A stretch of 61,327 nucleotides of DNA from Paenibacillus pinihumi DSM 23905 = JCM 16419. GTDB taxonomy: Bacteria > Bacillota > Bacilli > Paenibacillales > Paenibacillaceae. Below the pieces are notes generated by a model. The model was not told the origin of the DNA. It ran no database searches and was given only the letters and a program-made list of their open reading frames with translations. Of this stretch, positions 26,905-35,257 are shown in pieces. The position numbers and the translations under genes are program-made. The stretch covers positions 1 through 61,327 of the forward strand of contig NZ_AULX01000030.1 in NCBI RefSeq assembly GCF_000422505.1, read 5' to 3'. The stretch's first letter is position 1; every line of letters starts with the position of its first letter.

Positions 26905-27605
26905 TGGCTGCACATCATATTCTTGTCGTAGACGATGAACCGGAAATTCGCGAAGCACTTGTTATCTACTTAAAAAGTGACGATGTGGATGTATTCACAG
27001 CCTCCAACGGTGCAGAGGCGCTTGAAATATTGGAGAAGGAGACGATCCATCTCATCATCATGGATGTCATGATGCCTCAGATGGACGGCATTAAGGCAAC
27101 CTTCAAAATCCGGGAAACACAAAATATCCCGATTATTATGCTCTCCGCCAAGTCGGAGGCGAATGATAAAATTCTGGGGCTCAATATAGGCGCTGACGAT
27201 TATATGACCAAGCCGTTTGAGCCGCTGGAGCTGATTGCAAGAGTACGATCGCAGCTAAGGCGCTTTACGAATTTGGGGTCATTTCGGATGTCCGAAAGCG
27301 AGGATATTCTTCAAGTAAAAGGGCTTGTCCTGAACAAAACGACCAAGACCGTTGAAGTGGACGGCGAGGAAGTGCGTCTCACGCCGAAGGAATATAAAAT
27401 TCTCGAACTGCTGATGGAAAACAAGGGCAAGGTGTTTTCCATCGAAGAAATTTATGAGAAGGTCTGGAATGAGCCGAGCTTTGCCTCAGATAATACGGTT
27501 GCCGTGCATGTGCGGAACATTCGCGAGAAAATCGAGATTAATCCCAAGGATCCGAAATATTTAAAGGTGGTATGGGGCATTGGATACAAAATCGAAAAAA
27601 AATAA
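26904..27605 (+). CDS. OmpR-family response regulator (VanR-like)
   Basis: The 233-residue protein has a receiver domain (VVDDEPEIR, LIIMDVMMPQMDG with the phospho-acceptor Asp, MTKPFEPLEL with the conserved Lys) and a winged-helix domain (LTPKEYKILELLMENKG, VAVHVRNIREKI, VWGIGYKI). It begins inside the stop codon of the GDPD-like gene. The kinase gene starts at a TTG inside its own C-terminus, so the three proteins are translationally coupled. It resembles VanR-type regulators of cell-envelope responses. Confidence 0.93.
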   Translation: MAAHHILVVDDEPEIREALVIYLKSDDVDVFTASNGAEALEILEKETIHLIIMDVMMPQMDGIKATFKIRETQNIPIIMLSAKSEANDKILGLNIGADDYMTKPFEPLELIARVRSQLRRFTNLGSFRMSESEDILQVKGLVLNKTTKTVEVDGEEVRLTPKEYKILELLMENKGKVFSIEEIYEKVWNEPSFASDNTVAVHVRNIREKIEINPKDPKYLKVVWGIGYKIEKK

Positions 27606-28881
27606 TTGGCTGAGCCGGATTTCGCCGGATTATCAGGTTATACTGGGAGCTTTGTTGTTAGGATTTATTGTTCTGGCGCTCCGCATCTATAATATCCTGT
27701 GGATGAGCATGCTTACTTTTGAGTCGATTATTACTATTCTTGTCGTTGTGATTCTGCTCATCTTAGCCGGGAAAATTTACTATCAAGTTACTCCAGGCAC
27801 AGGCAAACATAACAGTGTAGTCCCGATTTATTTGCAACTGCTGCGTAGATACCTATCTGTGTGGCAAACATTCTTTATTAACGGCCAAATGACGTTCAAG
27901 TTTGTTACTTTATTTGTACTGACGGCTATAGCAGGGACCTGCATCTGGATTATGGTCAATAACCCTTACAGCTATGAACTGGTCGTACCGTATCTTGTTT
28001 TATATCTTTTCATTGTCATACCGTATTTGCTTAACAAGCTGCGGCAGTTGATTGAAATCGTCAGAAGCACCCGGGAAATTGCCCAGGGCAATATTCAGTC
28101 CGCCATTTCGGTTCAAGGCAAGGGAACGTTGCCCAAGCTGGCAGGCTATATCAATAATATGAAGTCGGGTTACCAGGATGCACTGGAAAACCAAATGAAG
28201 AGCGAGCGCCTGAAAACCGAATTGGTGTCAAATGTATCCCATGATTTGAAAACGCCGCTTACATCCATCATCAACTATGTAGACCTGTTGAAGAAGGAAG
28301 AGCTTCCCTCTGACAAGACCCGTTCTTATGTAGAAATTTTGGACCGTAAAGCGTTGCGGCTGAAAGCATTGATCGAGGACCTGTTCGAGGTGTCCAAAAT
28401 GACCAGCGGCACCGTGGAGCTGGATATTCAATATGTTGATGTTGCGACCTTGCTGACGCAGGCAATTGCCGAGGTAAGCAGCAACTTCGGAGACGAATCC
28501 GTTGCGGTCCGGGAGAAAATCGCGAATCCCCATATCTATGCCCATCTGGACGGAAACCGGATTTGGCGTGTATTCGAGAATTTGATCGGCAATGCCAAAA
28601 AATACGCTCTGCCGGGAACACGAATTTATATTTATCTGGATGAATCGGAGAGTGATGTCCACTTTAAAATCCAGAACACATCCTCCTATGAAATTGATTT
28701 CGCTGCGGATGAGCTGTTCGAGCGGTTCAAGAGAGCGGACGAGTCCCGCCATACCGAAGGCTCCGGCCTTGGACTTGCGATTGTGAAAAGCATTGTGGAG
28801 CTCCATGGCGGCAATATCAGCATTGAAGTAAATGGAGACCAGTTCAATGTGAAGCTGGACTTGCCCAAAACACGGCTGTAA
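27580..28881 (+). CDS. sensor histidine kinase with multi-helix membrane domain
   Basis: 433 residues from a TTG at 27580, which has AAAGGTGG 9 bases upstream; it overlaps the regulator gene by 26 bp. The N-terminal 170 residues hold about four membrane helices with almost no extracytoplasmic loop. A HAMP-like linker follows (REIAQGNIQSAI), then the H-box (LVSNVSHDLKTPLTSIINY), N box (LIGNAKKYA) and G box (GSGLGLAIVKSI). A kinase with no sensor loop probably senses a membrane-embedded signal or partner, and the co-transcribed GDPD-like protein is a candidate. Confidence 0.92.
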   Translation: MDTKSKKNNWLSRISPDYQVILGALLLGFIVLALRIYNILWMSMLTFESIITILVVVILLILAGKIYYQVTPGTGKHNSVVPIYLQLLRRYLSVWQTFFINGQMTFKFVTLFVLTAIAGTCIWIMVNNPYSYELVVPYLVLYLFIVIPYLLNKLRQLIEIVRSTREIAQGNIQSAISVQGKGTLPKLAGYINNMKSGYQDALENQMKSERLKTELVSNVSHDLKTPLTSIINYVDLLKKEELPSDKTRSYVEILDRKALRLKALIEDLFEVSKMTSGTVELDIQYVDVATLLTQAIAEVSSNFGDESVAVREKIANPHIYAHLDGNRIWRVFENLIGNAKKYALPGTRIYIYLDESESDVHFKIQNTSSYEIDFAADELFERFKRADESRHTEGSGLGLAIVKSIVELHGGNISIEVNGDQFNVKLDLPKTRL

Positions 28882-28936
28882 GCTCCTTCCACTGCTGCCA
28901 TAGACCCAGGTTTTCAGCTCAAAAGCAATTCATTAA

Positions 28937-28980
28937 GCCTTTTCTCTCCTTTACCAATGGAGCAGAAAGGGCTTCTTTTT
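28937..28980 (+). terminator. terminator of the GDPD-regulator-kinase operon
   Basis: AAGCCTTTTCTCTCC / GGAGCAGAAAGGGCTT arms are followed by CTTTTT. Confidence 0.8.
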
Positions 28981-29126
28981 GCACTTGCATACGAATGAAA
29001 CCGCAATTATGATTTTCTTATCAAGATTTCTTTAAAAATAATTAAGAATTTTCCCTAATTGAACTTCATTTTTATTGCTTAAAATAGGTACAGCAAACAG
29101 AATGACGGGAAAGAGGGTACCCCTTT

Positions 29127-29759
29127 ATGTATAAAAATGTACACGAGCTCTTGATGTTCTTCTCCAAATTCATTCGCATGCCCAAGCAAATCGGCAGCAT
29201 TACTCCAAGCTCGGCCTTTCTGGCCCGGAAAATGACAGCTCAAGTACCATGGGAGCGTACGGCCGCAATTGCCGAGCTTGGAGCGGGCAGTGGTGCTATA
29301 ACCAAGTATATTGCCTCAGCCATACAAAAACATACGCAAGTGCTCTTATTCGAAAAAGATGCCGGACTCCGGCAAAGGCTCTCCGAGGACTACCCGGATT
29401 TTAGCTGCTACCCGGATGCCTCCTGTATAGATGATGCGCTGCGCCAGCACGGACTTGAGGATGAGAAGCTCGATTGCATCGTCAGCGGTCTGCCATTTTT
29501 CAATTTTCCGCAGCCTGTCCGGGACAAGCTGATGGAGCAAATTGCAGCAGCCTTAAAGCCGGGCGGGTTGTTCATTGCCTTCCAATATTCACAGCAAATG
29601 AGGAAGCAGCTTGACCTGCAATTTGAGATGGAGGATGTCCACTTCGTCCCTCTCAATGTACCGCCCGCCTTCGTCTATGTGTGCAGGAAGAAGCAAGTAT
29701 ATGCCTCTGCCGCTAGTATCGGTTCCATCCCATTCGAACAGGAGTGCTTAGATGTATGA
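29127..29759 (+). CDS. SAM-dependent methyltransferase resembling phospholipid N-methyltransferases
   Basis: The 210-residue class I methyltransferase has the SAM-binding motif AAIAELGAGSGAITKYI and an acidic strand end (VLLFEKDAG). The opening FFSKFIRMPKQIGSITPSSAFLARKM resembles PmtA-type phospholipid N-methyltransferases and rRNA adenine dimethylase relatives. CIVSGLPFFNFP is the motif IV-like segment. It may methylate phosphatidylethanolamine, or it may act on another lipid. It overlaps the DedA gene by 4 bp (ATGA) and follows the envelope-type regulatory operon, which supports a membrane role. Confidence 0.82.
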   Translation: MYKNVHELLMFFSKFIRMPKQIGSITPSSAFLARKMTAQVPWERTAAIAELGAGSGAITKYIASAIQKHTQVLLFEKDAGLRQRLSEDYPDFSCYPDASCIDDALRQHGLEDEKLDCIVSGLPFFNFPQPVRDKLMEQIAAALKPGGLFIAFQYSQQMRKQLDLQFEMEDVHFVPLNVPPAFVYVCRKKQVYASAASIGSIPFEQECLDV

Positions 29760-30352
29760 GCTATGATTCTCTCTTATCCCTCATTCAGCAATTTGGCTAT
29801 GCCGCCTTGTTCTTTGCCCTTTGGCTTGGCATTATCGGCCTCCCGATTCCCGATGAAGTCATCGTGATGACCGGCGGCGCCGTCACCTCTAATGGCGTCC
29901 TTCAGGTGCTGCCTGCCTTCCTGCTTACCTACCTGGGGGTCGTATCGGGTTTGTCGCTGGGGTTCATACTGGGCCGCCTGCTCGGGCCGCCCGTTCTGCA
30001 AAAGCTGCGCCGGAAAAAGAAGATGGACCACTACCTTCAACTATCGGAACGGATGATCCGGCAATACGGAAGCTTCGCCCTCTGTATCGGCTACTTCTTC
30101 CCGGTTATCCGGCATGTCATCCCTTATCTGATGGGCCTTGGCAAAATTTCATACGTGCGATATGCCCTGCTGTCCTGCACGACCGGTCTGGTCTGGACGG
30201 CACTCTTCTTCTTCCTTGGCCGGGGTGTCGGCAACCATGTTGAAGAGATCGGCTACCTGCTTTACCAGTACGGGGTGAAGCTGATCTGGGTACCGGTCGC
30301 AGCCATCCTCCTGTATGCGACTATCCGCATCCGCGTGGCCAAACGGAAATAG
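29756..30352 (+). CDS. DedA/SNARE-associated family membrane protein
   Basis: About 198 residues from the ATG at 29756, in an ATGA overlap with the methyltransferase. It has the DedA features: an early re-entrant GLPIPDEVIVMTGG, the G-x-x-x-G-rich LSLGFILGRLLGPP, and the FFPVIRHVIPYLMGLG segment with the conserved F-x-P-x-x-R, followed by helices at the C-terminus. DedA proteins act as lipid-carrier or phospholipid flippases, supporting membrane potential and antimicrobial-peptide tolerance. Coupling to a lipid-methyltransferase-like gene fits a lipid modification or translocation pair. Confidence 0.9.
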   Translation: MSYDSLLSLIQQFGYAALFFALWLGIIGLPIPDEVIVMTGGAVTSNGVLQVLPAFLLTYLGVVSGLSLGFILGRLLGPPVLQKLRRKKKMDHYLQLSERMIRQYGSFALCIGYFFPVIRHVIPYLMGLGKISYVRYALLSCTTGLVWTALFFFLGRGVGNHVEEIGYLLYQYGVKLIWVPVAAILLYATIRIRVAKRK

Positions 30353-30388
30353 ATGTGCAATAGATCCAACCCGGCGGAGCGTTATTGC

Positions 30389-30419
30389 CGTCCGGATGCG
30401 GTTCATCTGCATCCGGACG
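30389..30419. terminator. bidirectional terminator between DedA and desulfhydrase genes
   Basis: Perfect 11-base arms CGTCCGGATGC / GCATCCGGACG with a 9-base loop lie between convergent genes. Confidence 0.75.
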
Positions 30420-30445
30420 TTTGCTATGTAGAGATTATGCGGCTG

Positions 30446-31441
30446 TTATTGTGTAACGAATTGAAACTCATGCCCTTGTGGAAACAGGCCGAACAGCCCT
30501 CCAGTATGGATGAACAATATATTGTTCATCCCGGCAAATCTCCCCTTGCCTATCTCCTGCACCAGTCCGTAAAATGCTTTGCCTGTATATACAGGGTCAA
30601 GCAATATGCCCTCCAGCCCTGCTGCATCCCGGATAAGCGCTCTTTCCTCCGGACTGCCTGCGGCGTACCCCCGGCCTACATATCCGTCAATAATGCGGAT
30701 ATCTTCGTCATTATAGGTGAACGGTTTGTCCAGATAGACAGCAGCTTCGTGCAGCACTTGAGCGACAGCACCCTGAAAGTATCCGGGATGATGGCTGACA
30801 TTGATGCCAATAATCTGATGCGCTGTATTCAGCATTTGCTGCGCCATAAAGAGGCCAGCATACGTCCCGCCTGATCCCATTGCAATTACAACGGCATCAA
30901 ACGATACCTGCAATTTCCGCTCTTCCTGGAGGATTTCTTCCATAGCCGCATAATAACCGAATGCCCCGATTCCGCTTGAGGCTCCTTCCGGGATGATATA
31001 GGCATGATGCCCCTTCGCTTCTGCTTCTTCCTTCATCTGCTGCATCATCTCATTCCGGCGGGTGCGGTAATCCTGTTCACTCACCCATCGTATTTCTGCT
31101 CCAAAAAGCAAATCCAGCAAATAATTCCCTTCCACGGGAGAAGCTTCGTTTCCTTGCAGAAGCAGAATCGTTTTCAAGCCCAGCTTTGCCGCGGCCGCGG
31201 CAGTCGTCCGGCAATGGTTGGACTGGACACCGCCACATGTAATCAAGGTGTCGGCCCCCTGCTTGACGGCCTCACCCAGGACGTATTCCAGCTTGCGGAT
31301 TTTATTGCCCGTCAGCTCCGTACCTGTCTGGTCATCACGCTTTATATAGATCGTCGGACCGCCAAGCTGTGCAGACATCCTGTCCAGCCTTTCGATTCGG
31401 GTCGGCAAATTGGCCAGCTTCAATTTATCAGGCATGATCAT
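30446..31441 (-). CDS. D-cysteine desulfhydrase / ACC deaminase family PLP enzyme
   Basis: About 331 residues from the ATG at 31439-31441, preceded by AGAGGAGCAACG; the frame runs on to 31474 without a better start. It is a fold-type II PLP enzyme with the lysine in ELTGNKIRKLEYVL, the TCGGVQSNHCRTTAAAAAKLG segment (Asn/His of the active site), and the phosphate-binding loop AMGSGGTYAGL. IHTGGLFGLFP near the C-terminus is typical of the DcyD/ACC deaminase group. It probably makes pyruvate, H2S and ammonia from D-cysteine; true ACC deaminase activity cannot be excluded by eye. Confidence 0.88.
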   Translation of the reverse strand: MIMPDKLKLANLPTRIERLDRMSAQLGGPTIYIKRDDQTGTELTGNKIRKLEYVLGEAVKQGADTLITCGGVQSNHCRTTAAAAAKLGLKTILLLQGNEASPVEGNYLLDLLFGAEIRWVSEQDYRTRRNEMMQQMKEEAEAKGHHAYIIPEGASSGIGAFGYYAAMEEILQEERKLQVSFDAVVIAMGSGGTYAGLFMAQQMLNTAHQIIGINVSHHPGYFQGAVAQVLHEAAVYLDKPFTYNDEDIRIIDGYVGRGYAAGSPEERALIRDAAGLEGILLDPVYTGKAFYGLVQEIGKGRFAGMNNILFIHTGGLFGLFPQGHEFQFVTQ

Positions 31442-31624
31442 TTTCGTTGCTCCTCTTTCTATAATTGGTTTCATTAATTATTCCATTTTAGACGTACAAC
31501 AACCTGAAATGGTTCATTTTTTATTATGTTCCAGATTAAAAAGGAATTTGGCCGTCACCAGGGGATAATTGTCCGCACCTTCTTATAATACTGTTCCGGC
31601 GCCTCTTTCTGGATACATACTCCA

Positions 31625-31836
31625 TCAACGAAAGGAAAACAAATCCGTCTCCGGCCAGCACAGGTCTGCCGGTGTCCCCGCTGCTTCCAGAGTGGCGATG
31701 ACCTCTATGACCGGTTTGCCATTCACAGGCACATTCTCAATTGTTATCCAGGGATATCCTGATGAAACATTTCATAAAGAGGAAGTTAGTCTTCGCCAGC
31801 CCAGCTGACAATTTTTAGTGTGACAGGGTCGCGACG
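31625..31836 (-). pseudogene. broken fragment of a sugar-ABC solute-binding protein
   Basis: Minus-strand translation gives DPVTLKIVSWAGED, a stop, LPLYEMFHQDIPG, and then after a frameshift YPWITIENVPVNGKPVIEVIATLEAAGTPADLCWPETD across several codon groups. The order and spacing match the N-terminal lobe of family 1 extracellular solute-binding proteins (strand, then helix, then the A-A/G-G-T-x-P-D-x segment). Both ends are missing. A dead relic is well supported by the mixed frames; the exact subfamily is not. Confidence 0.55.
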
Positions 31837-32046
31837 GGGTTCAGTGGATGACGAGTCGGGGTCTACAGATTGATTCGTTACGGTCGTTGTGCTGTTGTGT
31901 CTCTGACATATACTTTTGGTCGATAAGCTTTTACGCACAGATTTTGCCATACGCAAGTATCCAAGCTACGCGGGGACTTGGCCCTTCCCATGACCGGACT
32001 TTCACCGGCTAGAAGATGCGTGCTTAGCTGGGCACGCTAAGCACGC
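31837..32046. other. non-coding stretch with strong hairpins
   Basis: No open gene is seen. It contains ACCGGACTTTCACCGG (short arms CCGG) near 31995-32012 and, at 32018-32046, a perfect 11-base inverted repeat GCGTGCTTAGC / GCTAAGCACGC with a 7-base loop. There is no T-tract next to it. The combination looks like the structured end of a mobile element or a structured RNA; no identity is assigned. Confidence 0.4.
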
Positions 32047-32074
32047 AAAAAACCGCCCTTCAAGGCGGTTTTTT
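32047..32074 (-). terminator. terminator of the flavin reductase gene
   Basis: AAAAAACCGCC / GGCGGTTTTTT with a 6-base loop lies two bases past the stop codon. It is symmetrical and so can act in both directions. Confidence 0.9.
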
Positions 32075-32075
32075 G

Positions 32076-32642
32076 CTATCTCTCCATATATAAAGGATGA
32101 TTCTTCTCCCTTGCGTCTTGATCCAATACCCGATACAAGGATCGTCCGATGTAAAGCGGAATTTCCAATTTTGCAAAATCAGGCAATCCATCGTCAAGAA
32201 AAACCTCGCTATCCCGGTAGCATTGCAAAATTTCCCCTGCAATCCATTCATGATCGCCAAAGGTGGTCATGTTCATGACTTTGCACTCATAAGCGAAATA
32301 AGCATCGGTGAGAACCGGAATATCAGCTTTGAGCCCTTCTTCATAGGCAATGTTATACTTCACATATTTATCGATATCATGTCCGCTGAAAGTCCCCACC
32401 GCCTGGATTAATTCGGAGCATCTGGCAGGTAAAAAGTGAACGCCGAATACCCCGCTTTGCTCGATCAACTGATAGGTGAACGTTTCTTTACGAATGGATA
32501 TTCCATAAATACTAGGCGAAGAACCAATGTAAGTATGCCAACCGGATGCCATAATGTTCTGCTTGCCATTAGAACGTGAAGTCACCACGGCTACCATGCC
32601 AGGGTATGAGTACCATACGGGTTCTTGGATCGGTAATCTCAT
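32076..32642 (-). CDS. flavin reductase-like FMN-binding protein
   Basis: The 188-residue protein is of the flavin-reductase/FMN-binding split-barrel type: VAVVTSRSNGKQNIMASGWHTYIGSSPSIYGISIR at about 17-52 is the family flavin-binding block, followed by FGVHFLPARCSELIQAVGTFSGHDIDKY in later strands. It would reduce FMN or bind it to donate electrons to a partner oxygenase, or act alone. It is the only intact gene between the desulfhydrase gene and the biosynthetic cluster. It is flanked by relics, so a link to the cluster is not implied. Confidence 0.85.
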   Translation of the reverse strand: MRLPIQEPVWYSYPGMVAVVTSRSNGKQNIMASGWHTYIGSSPSIYGISIRKETFTYQLIEQSGVFGVHFLPARCSELIQAVGTFSGHDIDKYVKYNIAYEEGLKADIPVLTDAYFAYECKVMNMTTFGDHEWIAGEILQCYRDSEVFLDDGLPDFAKLEIPLYIGRSLYRVLDQDAREKNHPLYMER

Positions 32643-32849
32643 TTTTCTTACTCCTCCCTATAGAATCTGTTTCAACTTACACACTTTCTTTATCGTAGTG
32701 GAGAACACATAAAATGTAAACAGACGCCTGGGGAAAAATGTTAAACAAATAAGAGATTAATGAGATCGAATATATCCCCTCTAAAATGACAGCTTGCTTC
32801 TTTAAAATCATTTTTTTTGATTGCTATACTAATTTATGATTGTTTTTCG

Positions 32850-33208
32850 AGATACCTTCGATCATGATATATTCAGTCCAGCAGTTCAGAAAGGAAATAA
32901 TTGATCAGCCGCACCCTCGCAGCCTTGGCAAATGGCTTAAGCTTGCTGCACTCGGACTATTTCAATCATCCTTGGTGATGGGACTGAGTTATTTGAATCT
33001 GCAGACGATGTCATCGGGCAGTGTATCCACATTGGCTTCTATGAATCCGATTTGGTTTGTTTTTTCAGTTTTTGGTTCTTTCAACGCAGGTACCGCATCC
33101 TTCAATGAATCGGGGTCATAGTTGGTTTCATCGGGGTGATCATAACGCAAGGTTTGATATCCGGTTTGAGGAAAGCTGCCTTCTTACGCTTGGTGGCGGA
33201 ATGGCTTA
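32850..33208 (+). pseudogene. broken EamA/DMT transporter gene
   Basis: The reading frame encodes LGLFQSSLVMGLSYLNLQTMSSGSVSTLASMNPIWFVF, a typical EamA helix pair, then hits a stop. The matching continuation IGVIVGFIGVIITQGLISGL lies in another frame, and FLTLGGGMA in a third. N- and C-terminal parts are missing, and the relic ends where IS1182-like sequence starts. It is distinct from the intact DMT gene at 11887. Confidence 0.6.
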
Positions 33209-33211
33209 GGG

Positions 33212-33316
33212 GATACCATCCGCCTCAATTTATATCAGTATTATAAAGTGATAACGCGTTGATTCGTTAAAGTTTTTGGGCATAAGAAAGGCTGCCGAGA
33301 CTTTCTCGACAGCCTT
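33212..33316 (-). mobile_element. relic of an IS1182-family right end
   Basis: The 105 bases align, with scattered mismatches and small gaps, to the right end of the complete element at about 1455-1557. The alignment includes the first codons of the transposase (complement of ACCATCCG), the TAACGCG box, the GCATAAGAAAGGCTG run and the hairpin CTGCCGAGA / TCTCGACAG. Orientation is the same as in the complete copy. No transposase body remains. Confidence 0.65.
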
Positions 33317-33453
33317 TGTTCGGATATGGTTGGATGGAACATTTATGTTTGACCAGACCAACCATCTTGATATCAAAATTCTCAGAACTTTTTCAGAAGA
33401 GCTGATTCTTGTCGCAGATACTTCCCAAAACAGAACGATTTCAGTTGCTCAGA

Positions 33454-34389
33454 TTAAAATAACTCTTTCAAGGCAGCAATGTCATTATCAAAGGAGTGGC
33501 TGTCAAGTCCAGCATAAGTCTTTCTCATCATGTTTCGCAGGATACGTTGAGGTCCCAATTCCAATGTGAAATTGACCCCCTGTCTGACTAAAAAGTCCAT
33601 CGTTGCGTTCCATTGTACCGGGCTAGTCATTTGAGTGGTTAGCAGTTCAACAATCTCCGATTTCCCTGAATAAGGCATTGCACGCACATTTGATATTACT
33701 GGGATCTCCAGCTCTGCCAATCGTATTTGCCTTAATTCTTGTTCCAACTTCCGAGCGGCATCTTTCATGAATACACTGTGAAAAGGTGCACTAACTTTTA
33801 AACGATATATACTGGCACCCAATAGTTGAAGGCGTGATTCCGCAAGCTCCAAAACCGATAATGTTCCAGAAATTACTGTTTGGTTCGGCATATTATTATT
33901 TGATATAGAGACGATATCGGTGCCAGAAGACACTTCCGTACAAACTTGGTCCACTACTTGAAAGCTAACTCCAGATATTGCTGACATACCGCCGGACAAC
34001 GTGGACATTGCTTCTTGCATAAATATGCCCCGCTTGTTAACGAGGCGCACCGCATCCGCAAACGAAATTGATCCTGAACATGTCAATGCCGTAATTTCAC
34101 CTAAACTATGACCAGCCATAAAATGGGGACGTATATCAAATTGTTGTAAAAAAACCCTGTAAGCAGCAACACTTTGTGTTAATATGGCTGGCTGAGTGAG
34201 TGCTGTTTGCTGAAGTTGTTCATTAGATCCTTCGAAACATAACGAACTCAATTCGAATTCCAGAACCCTATCAGCCTCCTTATACACCTCTTTTGCCGTA
34301 TCATACCGATCGAACAATTTTTTGCCCATACCAGGGTATTGTGACCCCTGGCCCGGGAACAAGAATGCAATCCTTCTCAAATAACTCAT
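33454..34389 (-). CDS. discrete malonyl-type acyltransferase (trans-acting AT)
   Basis: The 311-residue protein is a complete FabD-like acyltransferase: FLFPGQGSQYPGMG at the start, the nucleophile motif AGHSLGEITAL, the arginine in VNKRGIFMQ, and SAPFHS, where malonyl-specific enzymes have H/A-x-F-H. It should load malonyl units onto ACP domains. It is the last gene of the cluster and is co-directional with megasynthases whose own AT domains are damaged, so trans loading is the likely job. A primary-metabolism FabD is less likely because no fatty-acid genes adjoin. Confidence 0.9.
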   Translation of the reverse strand: MSYLRRIAFLFPGQGSQYPGMGKKLFDRYDTAKEVYKEADRVLEFELSSLCFEGSNEQLQQTALTQPAILTQSVAAYRVFLQQFDIRPHFMAGHSLGEITALTCSGSISFADAVRLVNKRGIFMQEAMSTLSGGMSAISGVSFQVVDQVCTEVSSGTDIVSISNNNMPNQTVISGTLSVLELAESRLQLLGASIYRLKVSAPFHSVFMKDAARKLEQELRQIRLAELEIPVISNVRAMPYSGKSEIVELLTTQMTSPVQWNATMDFLVRQGVNFTLELGPQRILRNMMRKTYAGLDSHSFDNDIAALKELF

Positions 34390-34560
34390 CTCCCAATTAG
34401 TTTTTCATCACTATAAGACTCAAGGCCATGTCATAGTTGTTGTGTTGCAATTATCAAAAAGGAAAAAGTATGGAGACCTAGAATAATGAAATCCCATAGT
34501 GCCAATTATTTTTCGTCGAGAAGAGTTCCTGTTAACAAAAAGCCGTGCCCTGATCTCCTT

Positions 34561-34614
34561 CAAGAGGCTATTTTGAATGCATGAGTATAAAGATTCAATA
34601 TAGCCCCTCTTGGA
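34561..34614. repeat. long imperfect inverted repeat between ACP and AT genes
   Basis: CAAGAGGCTATTTTGAAT and ATTCAATATAGCCCCTCTTG face each other across about 14 bases. The stem of roughly 18 pairs has one mismatch and a small bulge. It lies just downstream of the ACP stop and upstream of the AT gene on the transcribed strand; it could be an attenuator, an mRNA-stability element or a mobile-element scar. Confidence 0.55.
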
Positions 34615-34637
34615 TGGTTTGGATTTACTTTAAATAA

Positions 34638-34880
34638 TCAAATTTTCCCTTCAATATAGCTGATTAGCTTATTAAGATTTTCAAAGTTCTTTATATCCAA
34701 ATCTTCATCATCAAATTCAATTCCAGACTCTGATTCAATAGCTACAACTAATTCTATGAATTTTATTGAGTTTAAACCAATATCACTTAGACTATCTTCC
34801 AAACCAAGTGCGAAAACTGCCTCCTTGTTTTCTGTTAATTCACTAATAAAGTTCCTAAGTTTTAATTCTATCTCATTCAT
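34638..34880 (-). CDS. free-standing acyl carrier protein
   Basis: The 80-residue protein has the carrier fold, with the phosphopantetheine serine in IGLNSIKFIELVVAIE (GLNS in place of the more common G-x-D-S) and acidic helices 2 and 3. The start has GGGGAAGG 6 bases upstream. It lies between the last megasynthase and the discrete AT. It could carry a starter, a side-chain unit, or an intermediate for the terminal BtrH-like domain. It is not a primary AcpP, which keeps DSL; confidence in the carrier role is high, in its exact use low. Confidence 0.88.
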   Translation of the reverse strand: MNEIELKLRNFISELTENKEAVFALGLEDSLSDIGLNSIKFIELVVAIESESGIEFDDEDLDIKNFENLNKLISYIEGKI

Positions 34881-35257
34881 ATAAACCTTCCCCTTCGTAT
34901 CTCATTTTTAATTATTGTGCTCAATATATCCAAAAGAGGAAACGAAACTCTTGTTGGAATCATGAGGGCGGACAGTAATCCATCCGCCTAGCTTTTGAGA
35001 CTCTTTTAACTGATGTACCCTACGGACCGATATCCCTCGTCCAGCTCATTCCGTTTTCCCAGAGATCCTCAGAAGCAAATGTGCATCACCCAGGAAATGC
35101 AAGCCGCTCCATTTCAGCCTGATACACAAGGTATTAAAAAAATACCGAGCTTCTGCTATAAAGAATGATTAGTGTCGAGTCCCTCCATTAGAGTCAACAC
35201 GACCTAGTGATTTTCTACCTACCATTTCCTGTTCAAGTGACCCAACACATAATATTG
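34881..35257. other. non-coding gap between megasynthase and ACP genes
   Basis: No gene is seen in this 377-bp gap. It contains an inverted repeat GGCGGA / TCCGCC (about 34968-34989) and a short AT hairpin (GGTATT / AATACC, about 35131-35146). A short minus-strand frame ends in NELDEGYRSVGYIS, which looks like a stray protein tail but is cut off upstream by stops. Confidence 0.45.

Larger units (their letters stand above)
32643..33453. other. gene-poor boundary region
   Basis: This 811-bp gap before the PKS-NRPS cluster holds an AT-rich promoter side for the flavin reductase, the EamA relic, the IS1182-end relic and about 130 bp beyond the stop of the acyltransferase gene with no recognisable gene. 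Confidence 0.5.

Noticed and set aside
31569..31808. Plus-strand 79-codon frame
   Set aside because: No ribosome-binding site, and it is antisense to the solute-binding-protein relic whose residues make sense.
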